Positions 33,199 to 42,250 of a DNA stretch of 43,145 nucleotides are shown here, piece after piece. The stretch spans positions 1 through 43,145 of the forward strand of contig CABVRX010000030.1 of NCBI GenBank assembly GCA_902500825.1, read 5' to 3'. Under the pieces are notes generated by a model, which was not told the origin of the DNA, searched no databases, and saw nothing but the letters and a program-made list of their open reading frames with translations. Positions within the stretch are counted from its first letter, which is position 1. Each line of letters opens with the position of its first letter. The translations under genes and the position numbers were made by a program. Source of the DNA: an uncultured Nitrospira sp. Its GTDB lineage: Bacteria > Nitrospirota > Nitrospiria > Nitrospirales > Nitrospiraceae.

Positions 33199-35082
33199 CT
33201 AGATTTCCACCACCACGCCGATTTCGACGACCTGTTCGGGGGGAATGTGGAAGAATGAACTCGCGCGCTGAGAGTTGCGGCTGAGGAAGATGAAGAGTCG
33301 TTCCTGCCACAGCGTCATGCCGGGTTTCGGTGTCGCAAGCGAATTCACGCGGCTGAGAAAGAACGTAGCCTGATCGATGTCCAGATCCAATCCTTGGGTC
33401 CGGCACGCCACGAGGAGGCGGGTAATGTCCGGCGTCTCCATGAACCCGTATTGGACCACGACCCGCCGGACACCTTTAGCGAGAGGCTCGATGCGGACGT
33501 GATGGCTGCCGGTGACTGTCGGAATGCGGGCGGTCATGGTGGTCAGGAAGACCAGTTGTTCATGGAGCACCTTATTATGTCGCACGTTCTGCACGAAGGA
33601 GGGCGGTGTGAGATCGGGAAACTGGGTCAAGTAAACAGCTGTACCATGGACCCGGGGGAGCGGCTGTGGCAGCACCTCTTTCAGGTAGGCCGTGAGTTGC
33701 GGCATTTTGCTCCAGAGGTGCTTCGCGATGAGCCGACGACCGCCATTCCAGGTGGTCATCAAGAGAAACAGACCTGTGCCAAGGAGAAGCGGCAACCAAC
33801 CGCCGTGCGGGATTTTCAGCACATTGGCTCCAAAAAATGAAAGATCGATCACCAGAAAACAACTCGTGACGAAGGTTGCAGCCGGCCAACCCCATTTCCA
33901 TTGACGCCGAGCAACGACGAAAATCAGCAAGGTGGAAAGGACCATGGTACCGGCCACGGCGATCCCATATGCAGCGGCCAGGTTACTGGAGGTGCCAAAG
34001 AGCACGACCAGACCAACCGTACCGATCAGCATGAGCACATTCATGGCCGGCACATAGATCTGTCCGATATGAGAGGCAGACGTGTATCGAATGTCCATGC
34101 GGGGCAGATAGCCCAATTGAATCGCCTGATGGGTCAAGGAAAAGACGCCGCTCAGCATCGCTTGAGAGGCGATGATGGTGGCTATTGTCGCAAGTATAAC
34201 CAACGGCAAGAGAAGCCATCCGGGTGCCAGCAAGTAAAACGGATTCGCCACTGCCTCCGGCTGTCGGACCAGTAAGGCGCCCTGTCCCAGGTATTGCAGC
34301 AGGAGCGACGGCAACACCACACTGTACCAGCCTAATCGAATGGGTGCTTTCCCGAAGTGTCCCATGTCGGCATACAACGCTTCGGCTCCGGTTAAGACGA
34401 GAAACACGCTCCCCAATACCGCAAAACCTTGCGCGGGATGATCCATCAAGAACCGCACGGCGTAGTGAGGACTGATCGCCGCAAATACTTCCGGAGTCTG
34501 TAAGGCACTCCTGATCCCTAAGGAGGCGAGTGTGATGAACCAGAGCAGCATGATGGGACCGAACCATCCGCCGAGTCGTGCTGTTCCATGCGACTGGATT
34601 GCAAAGAGCGCAAGCAATACTGTAATCACGATCGGCAACGTATAGGGTTGATAAGCGGTCGTCTCGACCTCGATCCCTTCCACGGCGCTCAAGACCGAGA
34701 TGGCCGGCGTGATGATCCCATCGCCATAGACTAACGACGCCCCGAGTAAGCCCAGCGCGATCACTGGGCCGAGCTTCAAGGGGAACGCAGTCTCTTCCCG
34801 ATGACGTTGCCCCAAGGCCATCAACGCCAAAATGCCCCCTTCACCTTGATTGTCGGCTTGCATGACGAACAGCAAGTATTTGACTGTGACGACGAGCAGC
34901 AAAGCCCAAATGATGAGCGAGAGCAGGCCGGTGATCGTTGGAAGGGTGACGGATAAACCGTGTGAGGCGTGAAAGCATTCCCGCAGCGCATAGAGGGGAC
35001 TGGTTCCGATATCGCCGTACACGACGCCAAGCGCCGCCAGCGTCATTCCCGCAGACGTCGAGCGCTCGGGTGGGCTAGTCAT
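33199..35082 (-). CDS. kup: Low-affinity potassium transporter Kup
   Basis: The 627-residue protein matches Kup/HAK: GVVYGDIGTSPLYALRECF in the first membrane helix, SLVYGDGIITPAISVLSAVE, VFLVLTGAEALYADMGHFG, 12 hydrophobic segments in the first 450 residues, and a C-terminal cytoplasmic domain of about 180 residues. It takes up K+ with protons across the inner membrane. It stands alone. It may use a promoter in 35083-35203. The reading ends at the TAG at 33199-33201. Confidence 0.97.
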   Translation of the reverse strand: MTSPPERSTSAGMTLAALGVVYGDIGTSPLYALRECFHASHGLSVTLPTITGLLSLIIWALLLVVTVKYLLFVMQADNQGEGGILALMALGQRHREETAFPLKLGPVIALGLLGASLVYGDGIITPAISVLSAVEGIEVETTAYQPYTLPIVITVLLALFAIQSHGTARLGGWFGPIMLLWFITLASLGIRSALQTPEVFAAISPHYAVRFLMDHPAQGFAVLGSVFLVLTGAEALYADMGHFGKAPIRLGWYSVVLPSLLLQYLGQGALLVRQPEAVANPFYLLAPGWLLLPLVILATIATIIASQAMLSGVFSLTHQAIQLGYLPRMDIRYTSASHIGQIYVPAMNVLMLIGTVGLVVLFGTSSNLAAAYGIAVAGTMVLSTLLIFVVARRQWKWGWPAATFVTSCFLVIDLSFFGANVLKIPHGGWLPLLLGTGLFLLMTTWNGGRRLIAKHLWSKMPQLTAYLKEVLPQPLPRVHGTAVYLTQFPDLTPPSFVQNVRHNKVLHEQLVFLTTMTARIPTVTGSHHVRIEPLAKGVRRVVVQYGFMETPDITRLLVACRTQGLDLDIDQATFFLSRVNSLATPKPGMTLWQERLFIFLSRNSQRASSFFHIPPEQVVEIGVVVEI

Positions 35083-35203
35083 CGGTGCAACGGAGTAGCC
35101 AGAGGCGTAGGTCTCGAAGCGTCAAAACAAAGATGCCGACCATACGGCAATGATCCTAGCGGGTTCGCGAGGTCAGAACAAGCGATATGGGACATTCACT
35201 TCC

Positions 35204-35226
35204 AACCCACGGCCTTGTAGTGGGTT
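35204..35226 (-). terminator. Stem-loop downstream of the glycosyltransferase gene
   Basis: AACCCAC (35204-35210) pairs with GTGGGTT (35220-35226), a 7-bp perfect stem with a 9-base loop, between the glycosyltransferase stop and the kup start, both on the minus strand. It could end the glycosyltransferase transcript, although no T-run follows. Confidence 0.35.
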
Positions 35227-35305
35227 ATCAATTGGATGTGTTTAAGATCCAATCAGTCGCTGCGCTGTTGAGCATGGAAACTCGCAGGATCATTCCGCTA
35301 CATCT

Positions 35306-36568
35306 TCATCGCGTCCCGAGTGCCAAGCTGTGCTCGATCAGCTCGGCAGCACGTGGCGCCCCACCGCTGGCGTGGATGGCGTCTCGGACCCGTTCGGCGG
35401 CCGCACGATAGGATGGGTTCGACCGCACACGGACCACCGCGTCGCGCAGCGCCTGGAGAGTCACGTGCTTGTAGGCAATGGCCTCACCAGCCCTGATCCA
35501 CGCGACGCGGGCTGCGATCCCCGGCTGGTCATTCGTAACCGGGATAGCCACCATCGGAAGTCCGGTACTGAGCGCTTCGAGAACGGTGTTGAGACCGGCA
35601 TGAGTCACGGTGAGGGTAGACCGACGGAGCAGGTCCAGCTGAGGGGCATACGAGACCACAACTGGATTCCCCGGGAGCTTGCCCAGCGCCTCCGGAGGCA
35701 CCCCATTACCGGTTGAGATGACCAATTGGGCGTCAAGTCCACCACAAGCCTCCGCAATCACTCGGAACATTCCTGCGACACGGTTCTGTAACGTGCCTAG
35801 CGAGGCGTAGATCAACGGTCGTCCATCGAGGCGTTCCCAGGGGAAGGGAACCGGCTGAGCTCCGACCGATAGCCGGAGAGGACCGACGAACCGAACGTGT
35901 TTCGGCAACTCATGGCGAGGGAACTCGAATAGCTCAGGTTGTTGGCTAATCTGCAGTTTGTCAGACCAGACGGTTGAGATGGTTGCCGGTACCGGTAGGC
36001 CGAGCCTGCGGCGGCGGTCCTGAATTCGTGACAAGATTGGGGCGTACAGCCGATTCAACCCTGCCCATGCGATCCGGTTGCGGACCCGTGCCCACCCTGC
36101 GTCCCGAGGTTGCCAGTGAGTAAAGTACGGTGGGACTGCGGGGTCAGGATTCAGGAGGAGCGCATTACATACTGTTGCGAAGGGGATCCCTAACTGATCG
36201 GCCACTGTCCCACCAGGAAACGAGGCTTGATCGACTAGCAGGGCGGTTATGCCGGCGTCGCGAACCGCAGTCGGCCCGACCTCCAGTGTAGCGTCAGCTG
36301 CGCGTGCACCTATCGAAAGGGTGTGCTTCAACGCCGCACGACCCTGAAGCGAGCCAAGCCGCTCAAACTCGGCCCGGTACTGATCAGGCGGGAAGACGGT
36401 CCCACCGAGAGGGACGTTCTCGAACCCGGCTGCCGCGATCGATGCGGGAGGTTCACCCAACAGGAAAAAGGTAACCCGGTGCCCGCGGGCGCGGGTCGCT
36501 TCGGCCAGCGCCAACATCGCATTCACGTGTCCCGGAGTATTTGGGCAGATAATGCCGGCGTGACTCAT
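35306..36568 (-). CDS. UDP-glycosyltransferase, MGT/CrtX-like (GT1 family)
   Basis: The ATG at 36566-36568 has AAGGAG 6 bases upstream. The 420-residue GT-B enzyme shows HAGIICPNTPGHVNAMLALA, LVDQASFPGGTVADQLGIPF, LIYASLGTLQNRVAGMFRVI, and the nucleotide-sugar motif VTHAGLNTVLEALSTGLPMV with IPVTNDQPGIAARV. It resembles zeaxanthin glucosyltransferase CrtX (DPAVPPYFTHWQ, ISQQPELFEFPR), which glucosylates carotenoids, but it is also in the macrolide glycosyltransferase family; no carotenoid gene is nearby to decide. An IS3-type transposase remnant lies just upstream, so it may be a gene at an insertion boundary. Confidence 0.82.
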   Translation of the reverse strand: MSHAGIICPNTPGHVNAMLALAEATRARGHRVTFFLLGEPPASIAAAGFENVPLGGTVFPPDQYRAEFERLGSLQGRAALKHTLSIGARAADATLEVGPTAVRDAGITALLVDQASFPGGTVADQLGIPFATVCNALLLNPDPAVPPYFTHWQPRDAGWARVRNRIAWAGLNRLYAPILSRIQDRRRRLGLPVPATISTVWSDKLQISQQPELFEFPRHELPKHVRFVGPLRLSVGAQPVPFPWERLDGRPLIYASLGTLQNRVAGMFRVIAEACGGLDAQLVISTGNGVPPEALGKLPGNPVVVSYAPQLDLLRRSTLTVTHAGLNTVLEALSTGLPMVAIPVTNDQPGIAARVAWIRAGEAIAYKHVTLQALRDAVVRVRSNPSYRAAAERVRDAIHASGGAPRAAELIEHSLALGTR

Positions 36569-36743
36569 CAAGCGCTCCTTCTCCGACCTATTTCAGATCG
36601 AACCAGGTTGATGCTGATTCTCAGTAGAGCTGGATCCACCCAGGTCTCTCCGTGTTACGCACGACAAACCATACGTCATGAGCGTCACTGATTCAATGTG
36701 ATCGATGGAAAGGCTATGGAACATGGGCTCTGCCTCTCATCTA

Positions 36744-37085
36744 TCAAACGGTCACGAACTGAGTGCTGTGGCTGACGCATTGCTGTTTGACCTGACATGG
36801 TGTCCGATACCCCAGTGCTGAGTGCCGATAGTGGGTGTTGTACCACTCAAGCCACGCAGTGAGTGCTTGTTCCAGCTCCAGCAGGGTGGTCCACCCGTGG
36901 AGCCAGAGCAACTCTTCCTTCAACGTCCGCATGAGTGGTTCCGTATCCGTATTCCTTTCGGATTGTTGTAGCTGCTCGGGTCTATAGGATTCTCAGCGTG
37001 GCACTCGTCCTCATGAACGCCACCGACGTTGGTTGACAGTCATTATCACTGATGCAGTGGAATTCGTGGGTCCAACTTCGGTGAA
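36744..37085 (-). pseudogene. Decayed IS3-family (IS2-like) transposase, integrase-core 3' end
   Basis: Read on the minus strand from about 37085, ISDNDCQPTSVAFMRTSATL is followed by SYNNPKG and then, in a third frame, NTDTEPLMRTLKEELLWLHG, LEQALTAWLEWYNTHYRHSA and LGYRTPCQVKQ. These are the SDNGxQPTS...YNNPKGNADTE...TLKEEL...WxxxYNxxxxHSALGYxTP blocks of the DDE integrase core, broken by at least two frame changes and an in-frame TAG between them. The catalytic-domain N-terminus and the orfA part are missing. I did not find inverted terminal repeats. Confidence 0.8.
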
Positions 37086-37222
37086 GAAACTGGCGCTGCA
37101 ATGAACATGGAGCCGAGTTGTGTTGTGAGGATAAGAGAGCCGAAGCCCCTCTGATAGACGATCACTTCTACTGAACGTGTGGATCGTTGTGAATGATTTG
37201 CCCGGATCTCAGTTTTTCTTAG

Positions 37223-38245
37223 TTATGCAGCTTTAGCCGGGCGCCAGCGCAGGCCGACGTTGAGGAGTTCTTGCAACAGGTCCTTGTACTGGTAGTCGGC
37301 CTTCTTGGCCGAATCGGCAAAGTCTTCATCTTCCGCGATCTGGGGGTTGGGATTGGCCTCAAGGACGTAGAGGTGTCCATCGCCGGTCATTCGCATGTCG
37401 ATTCGCGCATAGCCGCTGAGTCCGAGTGCCCGATACACTCGCTTGGCTAGATTCTGAATTTCTTCGGTCTTGCTCTCCGGCAAGTTGTCGGCTTCGCGTG
37501 AGGTGATGCCGTACTTCTGCTGATACTTTCGGCTCCATTTCACCCGCTCGGTCGCGATGCGCTTGGCGTCCTCCGGTAGCTTGTCCATGATGAGTTCCCA
37601 CACAGGGAACGCTTGCAACTGTCCGTTGCCGATGACCCCTACGTAGAACTCGCGGCCCTCGACATAGCGTTCGATCAGCGCCCCGCTCCCCACGCTATTG
37701 TGGATGAATGCGACACGCTCGCTCAGTTTGTCGTCGTCCTCGACGATCGAGGCTTGGGAGATGCCCAACGAAGCCTCTTCGTTGACCGATTTGATGATCA
37801 ACGGGAAAGAGAGCCATTTAGGCCGCTTCACCGTGCGTCCTTGAGGCGTTTCGATGAATTCAGGGTACGGAATTCGATGAAAGGACAGCACTTTCTTTGT
37901 TAAGGCTTTATCGCGTGCCAACATCAGTCCGCGCGGATTACAGCCGGTGTAGGGTAGATGCAAGAGTTCGAGATAGGACACCACATGCTGATCATAGACC
38001 GCCACGCCGTCGAACTCTTCCAAAAGGTTGAAGGCGATGTCCGGCTTCCAGTTCTCTATAGCGGAGTGGATCACGCCGAGATTACTCTTGACCCCCAACG
38101 CGTACACCTCATGACCCAGCTTCTTCAGCGTCGAGATGACGTCGTATTCTGTCCGCCATTCCACGGTTTTCAAGTCGCAGCCATTCACGTGGTCGGGAGG
38201 CACAAGATCTTCGTGCATGAGGACAAGTACCCGGAGTCGCTTCAT
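37223..38245 (-). CDS. Ddl-like ATP-grasp ligase coupled to a metallopeptidase
   Basis: From the ATG at 38243-38245, which overlaps the metallopeptidase stop (ATGA), the protein has 340 residues. It is an ATP-grasp enzyme of the D-Ala-D-Ala ligase type: NLLEEFDGVAVYDQHVVSYL, LPYTGCNPRGLMLARDKALT, PLIIKSVNEEASLGISQ with the ATP Lys, ALIERYVEGREFYVGVIGNG, and the magnesium motif YVLEANPNPQIAEDEDFADS. The last differs from the EINTxPG of true Ddl, so the product is probably not D-Ala-D-Ala. Such enzymes join an amino acid or peptide through an acyl-phosphate. The substrate is unknown; the partner suggests a peptide-making/peptide-trimming pair. Confidence 0.82.
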   Translation of the reverse strand: MKRLRVLVLMHEDLVPPDHVNGCDLKTVEWRTEYDVISTLKKLGHEVYALGVKSNLGVIHSAIENWKPDIAFNLLEEFDGVAVYDQHVVSYLELLHLPYTGCNPRGLMLARDKALTKKVLSFHRIPYPEFIETPQGRTVKRPKWLSFPLIIKSVNEEASLGISQASIVEDDDKLSERVAFIHNSVGSGALIERYVEGREFYVGVIGNGQLQAFPVWELIMDKLPEDAKRIATERVKWSRKYQQKYGITSREADNLPESKTEEIQNLAKRVYRALGLSGYARIDMRMTGDGHLYVLEANPNPQIAEDEDFADSAKKADYQYKDLLQELLNVGLRWRPAKAA

Positions 38246-39303
38246 AGAGCCACCCGATGACGTCCACTCCGCAAAAAGTTCATGGTGTGAACAGTCAACA
38301 GGATGGTGAAATCCAGCTTGGCCTGGTCTTCCGCGACGGGAACCCGAAGATTTAGTTCGCGGGATCGTTGGATCATGTCCTCCAGGACCTGATCGATCGT
38401 GTATTGGTACTCGCCTGTCCAACTGGCGACCTTCCGTCGCACTTCTCGGCGAAACCGGTTCAGAAAGGTTGCAGCGCTCAGCTTGCTCGCATGGTTCGGT
38501 AGGCTGGAAAACAACCGTTTTAAGTCCGGGTCGTACTGCGACTGTCGTTCGATTCCATAATGTCTCCGCTTGTGTTCGTAGTGTTCACGAAGTGTTTTCT
38601 TCAAATGAGGGAGAGGATCGATCTCTTCGCGGGTGGTTACCGAAGGCGAGGCTCCCCGGAGTTCCTTCATGAGTCCATCGACGTACTTGAGCTTCCTGAG
38701 TACGGGCCACCCTCGATACCGTTCCTCCCAGAGGGAGTCGGGCGTCAGCCAGACCGCGAAGGTTTCAGCAAAGTCTTCATCCGGGTGACTCTGGGCGTAC
38801 CACAAGTCCAAGTGGCGGACGAAACTTCGGCTATAGGGCCTGGGAGAGTAGTACATCGGGTACCGTTGTGAAGACTTGCCGAAAATGTGCTGGCGCGTTC
38901 TGCGTCGGCGGATTGTATAGGCATTTTCGATCGCATGGCCCGCTTCGTGGCGAAGGATGCGCAAGCACCATTCCTTGGTCCCGCCTTCTACTTCCAACAT
39001 TTGGGTGTGTTCCAGTTTGGCCAGGCGAGGATGGGCCAGATAGAAAGGGACGGCGATTCCAGGAACCCCATCGGGAGTAAACCACTCATTGGAGAGCCAG
39101 AAGTGCGGGCGAAACAGCAATCCGCGACGCTCAAGTTCTTGGGTCAACTCGGCAATGGGTTGCTCAAGGAATCCACCCTTGAGCCCGACGTGCAGATCGG
39201 CCATCGAGAGGTCCAACAGCGCATCGTCCGACCAGGAGACCCATGGGGGATCGTCCTGTCCGATGACGGGTGTCTTCAGTACATCGGAAACCGTGCGATC
39301 CAT
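38242..39303 (-). CDS. Putative zinc metallopeptidase (HEAGH, gluzincin-like)
   Basis: I start at the ATG at 39301-39303 (AGAGG upstream), giving 353 residues; a TTG three codons earlier is possible. The zinc site is RILRHEAGHAIENAYTIR (HExxH, about 119-123) with a likely third ligand Glu in HPDEDFAETFAVWLTPDSLW, about 60 residues later. There is no signal peptide, so the enzyme should be cytoplasmic. The C-terminal half is helical and basic (LREHYEHKRRHYGIE, FLNRFRREVRRKVASW). It precedes and overlaps the ATP-grasp gene. I recall this pairing as recurrent in several phyla but cannot confirm it here; its substrate is unknown. Confidence 0.8.
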   Translation of the reverse strand: MDRTVSDVLKTPVIGQDDPPWVSWSDDALLDLSMADLHVGLKGGFLEQPIAELTQELERRGLLFRPHFWLSNEWFTPDGVPGIAVPFYLAHPRLAKLEHTQMLEVEGGTKEWCLRILRHEAGHAIENAYTIRRRRTRQHIFGKSSQRYPMYYSPRPYSRSFVRHLDLWYAQSHPDEDFAETFAVWLTPDSLWEERYRGWPVLRKLKYVDGLMKELRGASPSVTTREEIDPLPHLKKTLREHYEHKRRHYGIERQSQYDPDLKRLFSSLPNHASKLSAATFLNRFRREVRRKVASWTGEYQYTIDQVLEDMIQRSRELNLRVPVAEDQAKLDFTILLTVHTMNFLRSGRHRVAL

Positions 39304-39437
39304 GAAAGGCAAACCTCTAAAATGCCGTTACTGTGCCTGGTTGTGTCGCTCATGGAAAATATAGCACGCAGTCTTTAGATCGTCTGATGGGGGTGCCTGT
39401 CGGGGGAAGATACGCGAGCAGAAAATCGTCCAGACGG

Positions 39438-39953
39438 TTACCGTGTGAATAGACGCCACGGTTTCATCGGCTGTCGACTTCCCTGAAAATATGGGAGCCG
39501 GACCAACAGCGCCGGTACGGATTCCCAAATATGGTCGATGACCGATTCCACATAAGCCCGCGCTTCATCGATATCACGCTCCCAATCAGGGAGGGCCTCG
39601 TGAAGGTCAAGGATCGGGGTTTCCTCGCCGAACGACACCTCATTGAAGAGCGGAACGTTCAATCCGAATTGTTTGCGGATAAACTCGCGGTGGCCAAGCC
39701 CCATCGCAATAATGAGGTCATTCTGGTCGATCAGCTTCCTAGTCAGTCTTTGTGGGATGTGCGCGGAAGGGTCTGTTCCTTTTTGGATCAGCCGCTTGGA
39801 AATGACCGGGTGGATCGGGTTGGCCTTGGCTTCGATCCCCGCCGATTCAACCCGGTAGGAAGATTGCCGACCGAGCTGTGCCCGCATCGCATACTCGGCC
39901 GCCATACTGCGGAAGACGTTGCCGGTGCATACGAAGAGGACGGATTGCACCAC
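39438..39953 (-). CDS. Low-molecular-weight protein-tyrosine-phosphatase-like
   Basis: The 171 residues begin at a GTG (39951-39953) with GAGGAG upstream and contain the P-loop [19 protein letters not shown] (C-x5-R, Cys about 9). The general acid should be in the DP loop; here I see [14 protein letters not shown], where the usual DP is replaced by LP-D-W. Between them are [18 protein letters not shown] and the [14 protein letters not shown] helix. Such enzymes dephosphorylate protein tyrosine or arginine, or act as arsenate reductases. It lies downstream of the 122-bp inverted repeat, whose far side carries ttcA. Confidence 0.88.
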   Translation of the reverse strand: MVQSVLFVCTGNVFRSMAAEYAMRAQLGRQSSYRVESAGIEAKANPIHPVISKRLIQKGTDPSAHIPQRLTRKLIDQNDLIIAMGLGHREFIRKQFGLNVPLFNEVSFGEETPILDLHEALPDWERDIDEARAYVESVIDHIWESVPALLVRLPYFQGSRQPMKPWRLFTR

Positions 39954-40045
39954 AGTTCGCTACTCCTCTATCAGGCTGCGGAAAAACTCGGTTGATGCCA
40001 TAGTATGGCCAACATGTTTGCGCGGTACTCACACCCGAATAAATT

Positions 40046-40167
40046 CAGGATGCTCAAAAAGGCTGTCCAGCAAGGCCGCAGCGAGCAAAGAGGTGAGGCG
40101 TACGTTTCGGTACGTTGAGCCTCTGAGCGATGCGAGAACGCCGCTGGCGGACTTTTTCAGCATCCTG
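40046..40167. repeat. 122-bp imperfect inverted repeat (REP/MITE-like)
   Basis: The ends CAGGATGCTCAAAAAG (40046-40061) and CTTTTTCAGCATCCTG (40152-40167) are complementary with one mismatch, and the centre holds GAGGCGTACG and GTACGTTGAGCCTC around a short loop. The whole could fold as one long hairpin. It sits in the gap between divergent ttcA and the phosphatase gene. I associate this sequence with repeats scattered in Nitrospira genomes. A partial look-alike (CAGGCTGCGGAAAAACTCG) lies at 39972-39990. Confidence 0.85.
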
Positions 40168-40218
40168 CCAAGCGTGATCCTGTCGACAGAACTACAATGG
40201 AACCGCTACAATCTTGCC

Positions 40219-41082
40219 ATGATCGTCCCGCTTGCTCCAACATCAACGCGGAAATTAGACGAAGCCACGGAGAAGATACAAACTCGCCTTTGCCGGCTGG
40301 TTGGCCAGGCCATCGCCGACTACCGGCTCATCGAAGACGGCGATAAGGTGATGGTGTGCCTGTCGGGCGGTAAAGACAGTTATGGTTTACTGGATATTCT
40401 ACTGGTATTGCAACGACGAGCCCCGATTCGTTTTGATCTGATCGCGGTCAACCTGGACCAACGACAACCGGGGTTTCCGGAACATGTGCTCCCTCAATAT
40501 CTGACTCGTCTCGGAATTCCGTTCCATATTGAATCACGCGACACCTACTCGATCGTGAAGCGACTCATTCCGGAGGGCCAGACAACCTGTTCGTTGTGTT
40601 CACGGTTACGACGAGGTCACCTCTATCGCATTGCGACGGAGCTTGGCGCCACGAAGATCGCGCTCGGTCACCACCGGGACGACATCATTGAAACCTTGTT
40701 CTTGAACCTCTTCTATACCGGCAAGCTGAAAGCGATCCCTCCCAAGCTTCGTTCAAAGGACGGCCGACATGTCGTCATCCGACCGTTGGCGTTCGTGAAG
40801 GAGACCGACCTCGCGCGCTATGCGGAGCGGCGAGGATTTCCGATCATTCCTTGCGACCTCTGCGGCTCTCAAGAGGATTTGAAGCGAAAAAAGGTAAAAG
40901 CCTTTCTCCGGCAATGGGAAGGGGAGTCGCCTGGCTGCTCCGACAGCATCGCTGCGGCTCTTGGCAATATCGCACCGTCGCTTTTGATGGATTCTCGGCT
41001 CTTTGATTTCAAATCATTGACGGCCGCAGCGGAACATCAGGCCGAGGGTGATGTCTGGCTGGATGAAGAACCGTCGGACTAA
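40219..41082 (+). CDS. ttcA: tRNA 2-thiocytidine synthetase TtcA
   Basis: From the ATG at 40219 the protein has 287 residues with the PP-loop [18 protein letters not shown] (SGGKDS at 49-54), [16 protein letters not shown] (CxxC), [18 protein letters not shown], and a further Cys pair in [14 protein letters not shown]. Cysteines of the two CxxC motifs hold an iron-sulphur cluster in this family. It thiolates C32 of certain tRNAs. In-frame sequence upstream to 39919 runs through the inverted repeat and is not part of the gene. Confidence 0.95.
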   Translation: MIVPLAPTSTRKLDEATEKIQTRLCRLVGQAIADYRLIEDGDKVMVCLSGGKDSYGLLDILLVLQRRAPIRFDLIAVNLDQRQPGFPEHVLPQYLTRLGIPFHIESRDTYSIVKRLIPEGQTTCSLCSRLRRGHLYRIATELGATKIALGHHRDDIIETLFLNLFYTGKLKAIPPKLRSKDGRHVVIRPLAFVKETDLARYAERRGFPIIPCDLCGSQEDLKRKKVKAFLRQWEGESPGCSDSIAAALGNIAPSLLMDSRLFDFKSLTAAAEHQAEGDVWLDEEPSD

Positions 41083-41149
41083 GAAGATGAGCGTCCTTCT
41101 TGATTGAAGAACTCTGAAGGAGGATAATTTGACTGAGTGAGATCCGCCT

Positions 41150-42250
41150 ATGCTTGTGCCACGGGCTAGAACCGGAGTTTTTGCCGGCAGTATTGCCGTC
41201 TTGATGGTCGGATTGTTGATCCTCCATCTCCCCACCGAAGTTGCGAAATCATTCCTGGCGTTGTTTCCCCAACAAATATCGACGCCGTTCGAGATGGAAA
41301 GCCTGATATCCGTGGCAAGGGAAGACGTCACCGCCCTCTCCCCGCAGGCTTACGACGAACCGTCATGGAAGCCGTTAGTCATTCGCGTCGTGAGCATGGC
41401 ATTGATTGGGTTGCCCATTTGGTACCTTCTACACCGGCGTGAACGCGAAGAGGAGCTCCAGCGACTTGATGAGGGTTGGGCCGCGCGCTTACATGCGCGT
41501 AGCGAAGAGCTGCTGGCCGTCAATAATGCGCTCGTCAGCGAGGTGTCGAAACGAATCGACACCGAACAGTCGCTGGAAGCCAACCGTCGGGATCTTCGCC
41601 TCCTCGCCTCGCAGCTTCTTCGCCTTCAGGAGGAAGAACGACGGCGGATCTCACGCGACCTGCATGACGATATCAATCAACGGCTGGCGCTCTTGTCGAT
41701 CGACATCGAAATGTTGGAACAACAGCTTCCCGACGCCTCCGATCGTACGGTCAGAACGGTGCGCACTATTCAGGACCGTATCGTCGAGCTTTCCGAAAAT
41801 GTTCGCCGCCTGGCCTATCAGTTTCATCCATCCATCCTTGACGACCTGGGTGTATCGATTGCGCTCCGCCGTCTGGTTGATGACTTTCAGACCCGTACCG
41901 GCATCGAAGCCCGGTTCATAGGCAAAGACATACCCAAGCACGTGGCGAAGGACGTCGTCACCTGCGTGTATCGCGTGGCGCAAGAAGGGTTGGCGAACAT
42001 TTCTCGCCATGCCAGGGCAAAGAACGTTCGCGTTGAGCTGGAGCGAGTGCGAGGCGGTCTTCAGCTGAGGATGAGCGATGATGGAGTTGGATTTGACGTG
42101 AATCGTTACGATGGCCGGCGAGGGAGCCTCGGATTGCTGAGTATGCGAGAACGTGTTTCCCTGGTTGCCGGTACTCTGGAGATACAATCCACACCGGGTG
42201 AGGGAACACAGATCTGCGCGTGGGTGCCGTTTAAACAGGAGCGCGCATGA
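41150..42250 (+). CDS. Sensor histidine kinase, NarX/HisKA_3 type
   Basis: The 366-residue kinase has two membrane segments (VFAGSIAVLMVGLLILHL, about 10-27; and VIRVVSMALIGLPIWYLL, about 77-94) with a short periplasmic loop of about 50 residues. A coiled coil follows, then the dimerisation helix ERRRISRDLHDDINQRLALL (phospho-His about 172) and the HATPase: VYRVAQEGLANISRHARAKN, LRMSDDGVGFDV, RGSLGLLSMRERVSLVAGTL. It phosphorylates the LuxR-type regulator it overlaps (ATGA, 42247-42250). A strong GAAGGAGG lies 27 bases before the ATG, too far for this start, with only a four-codon frame after it. Confidence 0.92.
   Translation: MLVPRARTGVFAGSIAVLMVGLLILHLPTEVAKSFLALFPQQISTPFEMESLISVAREDVTALSPQAYDEPSWKPLVIRVVSMALIGLPIWYLLHRREREEELQRLDEGWAARLHARSEELLAVNNALVSEVSKRIDTEQSLEANRRDLRLLASQLLRLQEEERRRISRDLHDDINQRLALLSIDIEMLEQQLPDASDRTVRTVRTIQDRIVELSENVRRLAYQFHPSILDDLGVSIALRRLVDDFQTRTGIEARFIGKDIPKHVAKDVVTCVYRVAQEGLANISRHARAKNVRVELERVRGGLQLRMSDDGVGFDVNRYDGRRGSLGLLSMRERVSLVAGTLEIQSTPGEGTQICAWVPFKQERA

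Noticed and set aside
37223..38422. Upstream-extended start for the ATP-grasp protein
   Set aside because: The extra N-terminal 59 codons overlap the metallopeptidase gene and are not protein-like; the ATGA overlap at 38245 is the natural start.
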